NCBI GenBank assembly: GCA_039809865.1
Contig: JBDHVW010000019.1
Span: 1 to 64,000, forward strand
Length of the DNA stretch: 64,000 nucleotides
Direction: 5' to 3'
Origin: QWHO01 sp039809865
Lineage (GTDB): Bacteria; Vulcanimicrobiota; Xenobia; Xenobiales; QWHO01
The position numbers and the translations under genes were made by a program. Position 1 is the stretch's first letter, and each line of letters begins with the position of its first letter. Positions 59,734-64,000 of the stretch are shown here, piece after piece. The notes beneath the pieces were generated by a model. It ran no database searches. It worked only from the letters and a program-made list of their open reading frames with translations, and had not been told where the DNA came from.

Positions 59734-60222
59734 GTGAAGCCATTGCTCGCGCTGGATGTCGATGGACCTATCGTGCTCATGGGGGCGCAGGAAGGTGACG
59801 AGGTCTTCGAGGCCTGGGCTGGCGAGATCCCGGTGACCATCGCGAGACAGCTCCCGGCTCGCCTGCTTCGCCTGAGCGCGGCGTTCCAGGTGGTCTGGTC
59901 TACTTCATGGGGACGCAAAGCCAATCTTCACATCGCTCCACTGGTAGGACTGCCAGCGACTCTACCCGTCATCGAGTTTGATCGCTTTCCTCGCGCCAAG
60001 CCGGGCGAAACGCGCAAGCTTCCCGGGCTACAAGCCTGGCTCAAGGCTGCCCCGGCGGCGATCGTGGACGACGAAGTTGGGCAAGACCTGCTCGATTGGG
60101 CAGCCCGGCGAACCGTCCCGACTTTAGTGGTGGAAATCGACCCGCGTCACGGTATTCTGGACGTGCACGTGGAGCGGCTGCTCGCCTTTGCGCGGGAGGG
60201 GGCGGGTGGGTGCCGAAAATGA
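59734..60222 (+). CDS. HAD-like protein
   Basis: The 162-residue product starts at GTG 59734. It begins KPLLALDVDGPIVLMG, the DxD(G) motif I of HAD phosphatases, and later has LPVIEFDRFPRAK and AIVDDEVGQDLLDWAARR (a motif IV-like DD), ending LVVEIDPRHGILDVHVERLL. Cap and motif II/III are not clear, so it may be one of the short secondary HAD-domain proteins. It would act on a phosphomonoester if active. The frame stays open upstream across the heptamer repeat. Confidence 0.65.
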   Translation: MKPLLALDVDGPIVLMGAQEGDEVFEAWAGEIPVTIARQLPARLLRLSAAFQVVWSTSWGRKANLHIAPLVGLPATLPVIEFDRFPRAKPGETRKLPGLQAWLKAAPAAIVDDEVGQDLLDWAARRTVPTLVVEIDPRHGILDVHVERLLAFAREGAGGCRK

Positions 60223-60308
60223 TCTCGGCACGGGAACCGATTCGGGACCCCCGCTGTTGATGTGGGTGAAGGGCGGAACATGGATCGCCCATCCGGAGGA
60301 GCAGAAAG

Positions 60309-60968
60309 ATGAATCGCTGGTTGTGGCTGGTAGTCGGATTCCTGGCGGCTTTCGCCATCTGGAACCTGTTTCTGCCCCAGGCCCCCGTCCCAACTCAGGC
60401 AAAGGAGCCCGATAAAGTGTCCACCAATTCGAACCTCGAGGTCGCCACCATCGGCGGCGGCTGCTTCTGGTGCATGGAAGCCGTCTTCCAGGAGCTGGAC
60501 GGCGTCGAGAAGGTCGTCTCCGGCTACTCCGGAGGCAAGGTCGAGAATCCCACCTACGAGCAGGTGTGCCAGGGCGATACCGAGCACGCGGAAGTCGTCC
60601 AGATCTACTTCGACCCCAAGAAGTTCAGCTACGACGACCTGATGGACGTCTTCTTCCACCTGCACGACCCCACCACGCTGAACCGCCAGGGGAACGACCA
60701 CGGCACCCAGTATCGGTCGGTCATCTTCTACCACGACGAAACCCAGAAGCAGAAAGCCGAAGCGGCGCTCAAAAAGTATCAGCCGGAGTTCAAGGACAAG
60801 ATCGTGACCCAGATCGTCCCCTTCACCAAGTTCTACTCGGCTGAGGACTACCACCAGAACTACTACTCCAACAACCCGCGCCAGCCTTACTGCAGCTTCG
60901 TGGTCGGGCCCAAGGTGGCCAAGGTGCGCGAGAAATACGCCAAGCGTCTCAAGGCGACGACTCCCTGA
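60309..60968 (+). CDS. msrA: Peptide methionine sulfoxide reductase A, membrane-anchored
   Basis: The 219-residue enzyme has an N-terminal signal/anchor (WLWLVVGFLAAFAIWNLFL), then the MsrA core: GGCFWCMEAVF (catalytic Cys), YSGGKVENPTYEQVC, GDTEHAEVVQIYFDP, HDPTTLNRQGNDHGTQYRSV, FYSAEDYHQNYY. It repairs Met-S-sulfoxide outside the cytoplasmic membrane; its resolving electron donor is not encoded here. The start is ATG 60309. It overlaps the convergent NADAR gene by 20 nt. Confidence 0.95.
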   Translation: MNRWLWLVVGFLAAFAIWNLFLPQAPVPTQAKEPDKVSTNSNLEVATIGGGCFWCMEAVFQELDGVEKVVSGYSGGKVENPTYEQVCQGDTEHAEVVQIYFDPKKFSYDDLMDVFFHLHDPTTLNRQGNDHGTQYRSVIFYHDETQKQKAEAALKKYQPEFKDKIVTQIVPFTKFYSAEDYHQNYYSNNPRQPYCSFVVGPKVAKVREKYAKRLKATTP

Positions 60969-61386
60969 GCTCGCTGCGGACCTGCATGAGCAACTGGCCG
61001 AGGCGGTTGCGGCCCGTGCCGTCGCCGCCGTCGGCCCAGTAGGAATCGTTGGCGGTGTGCTCCACCAGCTCTTGCTCGCCCGTGGCGAGCAATTCTTTTT
61101 TCAGGGCCGGATTCTGCCCGAACTTGGCGCGCAACGCCTCGAGCATCACCGCCTCCTTCACCTGCTCCCAATCGGGACGCAGAGCACCGCGCTTACGCCC
61201 CATGCGGGCGGCGACCATGGGAGAGGCCACCAGCCGGATCGCCTCCTCCCGCTCGGAGCCGACGAACTTCTGAGCCTGAAAATAATGCTCCACGGTGCGC
61301 CAGTCGCGGCCGCCCAGACGAAAGTGCGACGCGAAGAAATTGGACATGAACCCGTAGGCGTCTTTGGTTGCGTAAAATCGAATCAT
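60949..61386 (-). CDS. NADAR family protein (YbiA-like)
   Basis: The 145-residue product has the NADAR motifs: MIRFYATKDAYGFMSNFF, WRTVEHYFQAQKF (conserved Glu), LRPDWEQVKEAVMLEALRAK, and DSYWADGGDGTGRNRLGQLL. Family enzymes split the N-glycosidic bond of intermediates of riboflavin synthesis or, in some cases, remove ADP-ribose from nucleic acids. No partner such as DarT is adjacent. Cupin and regulator genes follow upstream on the same strand. Confidence 0.9.
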   Translation of the reverse strand: MIRFYATKDAYGFMSNFFASHFRLGGRDWRTVEHYFQAQKFVGSEREEAIRLVASPMVAARMGRKRGALRPDWEQVKEAVMLEALRAKFGQNPALKKELLATGEQELVEHTANDSYWADGGDGTGRNRLGQLLMQVRSELRESSP

Positions 61387-61412
61387 TGGCTGACCAGGAG
61401 ATCGCCACGGTG

Positions 61413-61438
61413 GGAGGCGCGGCCAGAGCCGCGCCTCC
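61413..61438. repeat. 11-bp inverted repeat
   Basis: GGAGGCGCGGC and GCCGCGCCTCC flank CAGA between the cupin stop and the NADAR start. No T-run follows on either strand. It may be an attenuating structure or chance high-GC symmetry. Confidence 0.35.
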
Positions 61439-61448
61439 GAGCAGCAGG

Positions 61449-61907
61449 CTAAGGCAGAGGGACCAGAACCTGGTCATACTGCTCCTGGAGTTGCTTTACC
61501 CGGGCCAGGTCGGGCGCCCCGCCCGCAAAGACCTCTTGCATGGCCTGGAAGAACTCGTTCTGCGAAGTGGACGGGCTGAAGGCCAGGATGACCTCGGCCG
61601 GCTCACTGGTGTGGTTGCGGAATCCATGATGCAGGTGCATCGGCACGAACGCCACGGCCCCAGGTTTGCCGGGGAATTTCTTCCCGGCCACGTTGAACTC
61701 GACTTCGCCCTTGAGCACGTAGATCGTTTCGGTGGCACGATCGTGAACGTGATAGGCCACCTCCTCACCGGCCGGCAGCACGAAGTAGTACATCTCGAAA
61801 CGGCCGTCGGTCTGGCTTCCCAGCACGCGATCCGTGATCTTCCAGGCCCCGATGGTATAATTGCGGCCCTCGGAGGCCGACAGGACCGAAGCTTCCAGTG
61901 TATTCAT
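61449..61907 (-). CDS. Cupin-domain protein
   Basis: The 152-residue single cupin domain carries the metal-site motif 1 as YHVHDRATETIYVLKGEVEF, with HxH and a Glu, and motif 2 as PMHLHHGFRN. It is followed by EVILAFSPSTSQNEFFQAM. Such proteins act as dioxygenases, isomerases or binding proteins; nothing indicates the substrate. No signal peptide. Start ATG 61907; 58 nt separate it from the upstream MerR-like gene. Confidence 0.88.
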   Translation of the reverse strand: MNTLEASVLSASEGRNYTIGAWKITDRVLGSQTDGRFEMYYFVLPAGEEVAYHVHDRATETIYVLKGEVEFNVAGKKFPGKPGAVAFVPMHLHHGFRNHTSEPAEVILAFSPSTSQNEFFQAMQEVFAGGAPDLARVKQLQEQYDQVLVPLP

Positions 61908-61965
61908 GCGCAGTCGCTCCCCTTCACCTGATGAGAGGGTCTTTGTGCTTGCGCGAAGCGTTCCT

Positions 61966-62526
61966 CTACCCGAAGAGACGGGCCCAGAGAGACTTGTTGC
62001 GGTAGGCTTTCAGCTCGGCCTGCGCTTCCATGGCCTTCAGGGTGGACTCGACCACCTGGGCGCGCAGCTCCTCCAGAGCGGCCTCGGCCTCGACCGCCCG
62101 GACGGTGGCCTCCACGGCCTCCTCCTCGGCGGAGTCGACGCGGCAACGCAGCAGAGCCTCACGCTCGGCCAGATCTTGATGATTGGTGCGCAGCAGATTG
62201 AGCTCGCCTTCCAGCAGCCCGAGGCGCACCATCGCGGCTTCGTGACGCTTGAGCGGCACCAGGCGCGCGCGAGCGACATCCTGACTCTCGATGGGAGCCA
62301 GCGCCAGCTTGACGGGTTGACGCTCGCGGCGGCGCTCCAGGCGCTTGAGCTCTCCCTCGGGAATGCGCGTCTCCCCGTTGGGGGTGACCCAGGTGCGCAG
62401 GCGCCCCTGCTGGATCATCCTCCGGATGCGGCGCGTCGAGGTCCCCGCGGCCTCGGCGAACTGCGTGATGGTGTACTGCCGCTCGGAGGCGGCGGGGAGA
62501 GCGTTCGATTCTGCTTGGCTGCTCAT
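61966..62526 (-). CDS. MerR/excisionase-like HTH protein with coiled coil
   Basis: The 186-residue product has an N-terminal winged HTH at about 17-65 (YTITQFAEAAGTSTRRIRRM, GRLRTWVTPNGETRIPEGEL). A long Ala/Glu/Arg coiled coil follows (LLEGELNLLRTNHQDLAERE, AEEEAVEATVRAVEAEAALE) and the end is NKSLWARLFG. The architecture of MerR-like HTH, coiled coil and Trp-containing end is found in chromosomal and plasmid DNA-binding proteins. A DNA-binding regulator or organiser is likely; target unknown. Confidence 0.8.
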   Translation of the reverse strand: MSSQAESNALPAASERQYTITQFAEAAGTSTRRIRRMIQQGRLRTWVTPNGETRIPEGELKRLERRRERQPVKLALAPIESQDVARARLVPLKRHEAAMVRLGLLEGELNLLRTNHQDLAEREALLRCRVDSAEEEAVEATVRAVEAEAALEELRAQVVESTLKAMEAQAELKAYRNKSLWARLFG

Positions 62527-62586
62527 AGCAGGAGGGAGTTTCGCCGTTGAAAGGCGTTCAACCTTCCCGAGCAGGAATTGAATTTG

Positions 62587-63699
62587 TTACTTTTTCTTCT
62601 TCTTGTCCTTGAAGCGGAGGTCCTGATCGGACTGGTAGCTGGGCTGCGGAAGCTTGCTCGGACGCGGATTGACCTGCACGGGCGGCTTCTCGACCCGGCG
62701 TTTGGGCGCCTCGGGGGTGGGCTCCGGGGGCGGCGGCTCGACGGGGCGACGCGGGAGGAGGTCCTCGTCCTGGCGGGAGCGCGGCTTGATGGGCTTGTCC
62801 ACCTGGAGGGGGGGCTTCTCCACGCGACGAGGGCGCGGGGGCTCGGCGAGCTCGCGCGCCGGGCGTGGCATGGCGGGCTCGGTGCGGATCTTGTGGGGCT
62901 CCACCTTCCGTGGGGGAGCCTCGTCGGGACGGCGCTCGCGCGGCTGGATGGGCTGGTCGATGCGCAGCGGCGGCTTCTCGACCCGGCGGGGCCGCTCGGC
63001 GGGGGGCTCCTCGAGCAGACGCGTCCGCTCGGGAGACTCGAGGATCTGCGTCTTGTGCGGGTCCTGCACGCCGAGCTTGTCCTTGAGCTGCTGGGCGTCG
63101 CGGGAGGCCTCCAGCTCGGCCTGGAGCGACGAGAACTGCATGCCCTTCTCGTAGTCGGGCAGGGCGGGCGTGGCGTGGGGCGCCACGATGCGCTCGCTGA
63201 CCCGGTTGGCGGCCGACACGGTATCGGCCGCCAGCACGTTGACCACGCGCTCGAGCGAGGTGCCGCTCTGCACCGGCTCGCCCGGCTCCAGCACGGGCAC
63301 GCCATCGGGAAAGGCGCCGATCACCTCGAAGGTGGCGTGCGCCTCGGGATCGGTCTTGAGCCCGAGCTCGGCCCGGGCCGAGACCGTCCACACGAGCTCG
63401 CGCAGCTCGGCGGGGAGCAGCTCCTCGGGCAGCTGGATCTCGCGCGGGATGCGGAAGACGAGCGTCCAGCGGGCCTCCGTGACCTGCTGCAGGCCGTCCA
63501 TGCGCTGGGTCTGCTCGTAGACGACCTGCTTGCCACGGGTGGCGGTGGCTCGGGCGAGCACGCCGTTGACGTCCATCGGCTTTTTGAGCCGGCACTCGAA
63601 CGAGGCGCGAATGAAGCCCCCCGCCGGGATCGCCGGCATGTCCGGCTTCATGGTGAACGTGCCCGGTCCCAGGCCCAGAGCTTCCTTGATGAAATCCAT
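62587..63699 (-). CDS. Protein with beta-sandwich N-domain and basic Pro-rich repeats
   Basis: The 370-residue product has an N-terminal ~165 residues of beta strands (IPAGGFIRASFECRLKKPMD, RWTLVFRIPREIQLPEEL, LVWTVSARAELGLKTDPEAH), arrangement reminiscent of the Spo0M/arrestin fold. The C-terminal half is Arg/Lys/Pro/Glu-rich with three copies of RRVEKPP[LV][RQ][IV][DN] (VEKPPLRIDQPI, VEKPPLQVDKPI, VEKPPVQVNPRP) and ends in KDKKKKK. The tail should be disordered and could bind nucleic acid or membrane. No known family is certain. Confidence 0.65.
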   Translation of the reverse strand: MDFIKEALGLGPGTFTMKPDMPAIPAGGFIRASFECRLKKPMDVNGVLARATATRGKQVVYEQTQRMDGLQQVTEARWTLVFRIPREIQLPEELLPAELRELVWTVSARAELGLKTDPEAHATFEVIGAFPDGVPVLEPGEPVQSGTSLERVVNVLAADTVSAANRVSERIVAPHATPALPDYEKGMQFSSLQAELEASRDAQQLKDKLGVQDPHKTQILESPERTRLLEEPPAERPRRVEKPPLRIDQPIQPRERRPDEAPPRKVEPHKIRTEPAMPRPARELAEPPRPRRVEKPPLQVDKPIKPRSRQDEDLLPRRPVEPPPPEPTPEAPKRRVEKPPVQVNPRPSKLPQPSYQSDQDLRFKDKKKKK

Positions 63700-63724
63700 C
63701 CCGAGGAGGATTTGGTCACGCCTA

Positions 63725-63753
63725 TTGACGCATCCTGCCCCGGCCGCTACAAT
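63725..63753 (+). promoter_or_regulatory. Promoter of tRNA-Lys
   Basis: TTGACG, 17-nt spacer, TACAAT, ending 12 nt before the tRNA 5' end. The best sigma-70-type match in the window. Confidence 0.85.
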
Positions 63754-63765
63754 GGGGACTCGTTC

Positions 63766-63842
63766 GGGTTAGTAGCTCAGTTGGTTAGAGCAGCTGACTC
63801 TTAATCAGCGGGTCCGGGGTTCGAGTCCCTGCTAACCCACCA
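63766..63842 (+). tRNA. tRNA-Lys(CTT)
   Basis: Acceptor GGGTTAG pairs with CTAACCC, D arm AGCTCAGTTGGTTAGAGC, anticodon stem GCTGA/TCAGC around loop CTCTTAA (anticodon CTT), T arm CGGGGTTCGAGTCCCTG. Discriminator A and the 3' CCA are encoded. Confidence 0.96.
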
Positions 63843-63849
63843 CCGAACA

Positions 63850-63884
63850 GAACCGCGTCCCAAGGCGCGGTTCTTTTTCTTTAG
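63850..63884 (+). terminator. Intrinsic terminator after tRNA-Lys
   Basis: GAACCGCG and CGCGGTTC form an 8-bp stem with an 8-nt loop, followed by TTTTTCTTT. It ends the tRNA-Lys transcript and may serve the opposing gene too. Confidence 0.9.
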
Positions 63885-64000
63885 CGCGAACGCACCGACC
63901 AGGCCGCCTGCTCGAGCTCGCTCTGCAGCAGCTCGGCCACGTCCTCCGCGGGCAGCCCCGCGTTGAGCAAGATCTTGCGGATGAAGCCGGAGGCCTTCTC
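63881..64000 (-). CDS. C-terminal end of an unknown protein (partial)
   Basis: A minus-strand frame is open from the window end to TAA at 63881 and reads EKASGFIRKILLNAGLPAED, then VAELLQSELEQAAWSVRSR. It is helical and protein-like, but too short to assign. The rest of the gene lies beyond the window. Confidence 0.55.
   Translation of the reverse strand, partial: EKASGFIRKILLNAGLPAEDVAELLQSELEQAAWSVRSR

Noticed and set aside
61387..61477. Signal-peptide-like start MTRFWSLCLSLLLGGAALA on the minus strand
   Set aside because: The frame overlaps the cupin end and then runs out of frame into the NADAR gene; with no mature protein it is either chance or a remnant too small to call.

Overview
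This is a 64 kb window of high-GC bacterial chromosome, densely coded on both strands, with many 4-nt NTGA stop/start overlaps. There is no rRNA, but there are three tRNA genes. Housekeeping content is that of a free-living bacterium: a homodimeric-type AceE with its AceF, KsgA, trigger factor-ClpP-ClpX, FtsQ-DUF881-small basic protein, MsrA and a MetRS-beta-like tRNA-binding protein. The ftsQ-DUF881-sbp order is typical of several Gram-positive and Terrabacteria-like lineages. Combined with the many large lineage-specific proteins, I would guess a deep-branching group such as Vulcanimicrobiota/Xenobia, but nothing here proves the phylum.

Layout. 1-2.4 kb: 3' end of aceE and aceF. 2.4-7.7 kb: small membrane and exported proteins, an RHH/PIN toxin-antitoxin-like pair whose PIN domain has lost most catalytic acids, an SMP-30 lactonase and two gene relics. 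7.7-9.7 kb: M20 peptidase and an FKBP isomerase. 9.6-14.7 kb (minus strand): a yeast-type cytosine deaminase, a large helical protein, a SWIM zinc-finger protein, then a retron (msr-msd-like ncRNA with 17-nt a1/a2 repeats, followed by a retron-type reverse transcriptase). 14.8-24.9 kb: hypothetical proteins, a zinc protease, an ankyrin lipoprotein, a GH38 alpha-mannosidase, and a sensor/kinase/GspF cluster. 24.9-35.4 kb: an accessory region rich in broken genes, with two large proteins of unknown function, a DUF4143 ATPase and a SARP regulator. 35.4-42.6 kb: subtilase, exported DUF4034-like protein, ksgA and a 1198-residue protein. 42.6-46.8 kb: a membrane protein, a 42-residue candidate RiPP precursor overlapping a radical SAM/SPASM maturase, a caspase-like protein lacking both dyad residues, and a zinc protease. 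46.8-50.5 kb: DUF881 paralogue, ftsQ, DUF881, sbp. 50.5-57.6 kb (minus): STPK/pseudo-histidine-kinase/receiver hybrid, GAF-HD-GYP phosphodiesterase, clpX, clpP, tig. 57.7-64 kb: tRNA-Gly, tRNA-Leu, a repeat protein, DUF427, tRNA-binding protein, HAD, MsrA, NADAR, cupin, MerR-like coiled coil, a proline-rich protein, tRNA-Lys and the end of an unknown gene.

The items most worth following up are the retron, the putative radical SAM peptide system, and a recurring C-terminal tail (roughly hydrophobic-x-hydrophobic-G/P-small-V-x-L/I-R/K, basic end). The tail ends at least four otherwise unrelated proteins in this window and one tiny ORF. Several signalling or effector folds (PIN, caspase, histidine kinase, Hpt) have lost their catalytic residues while the reading frames stay intact, which suggests they were kept as binding modules.
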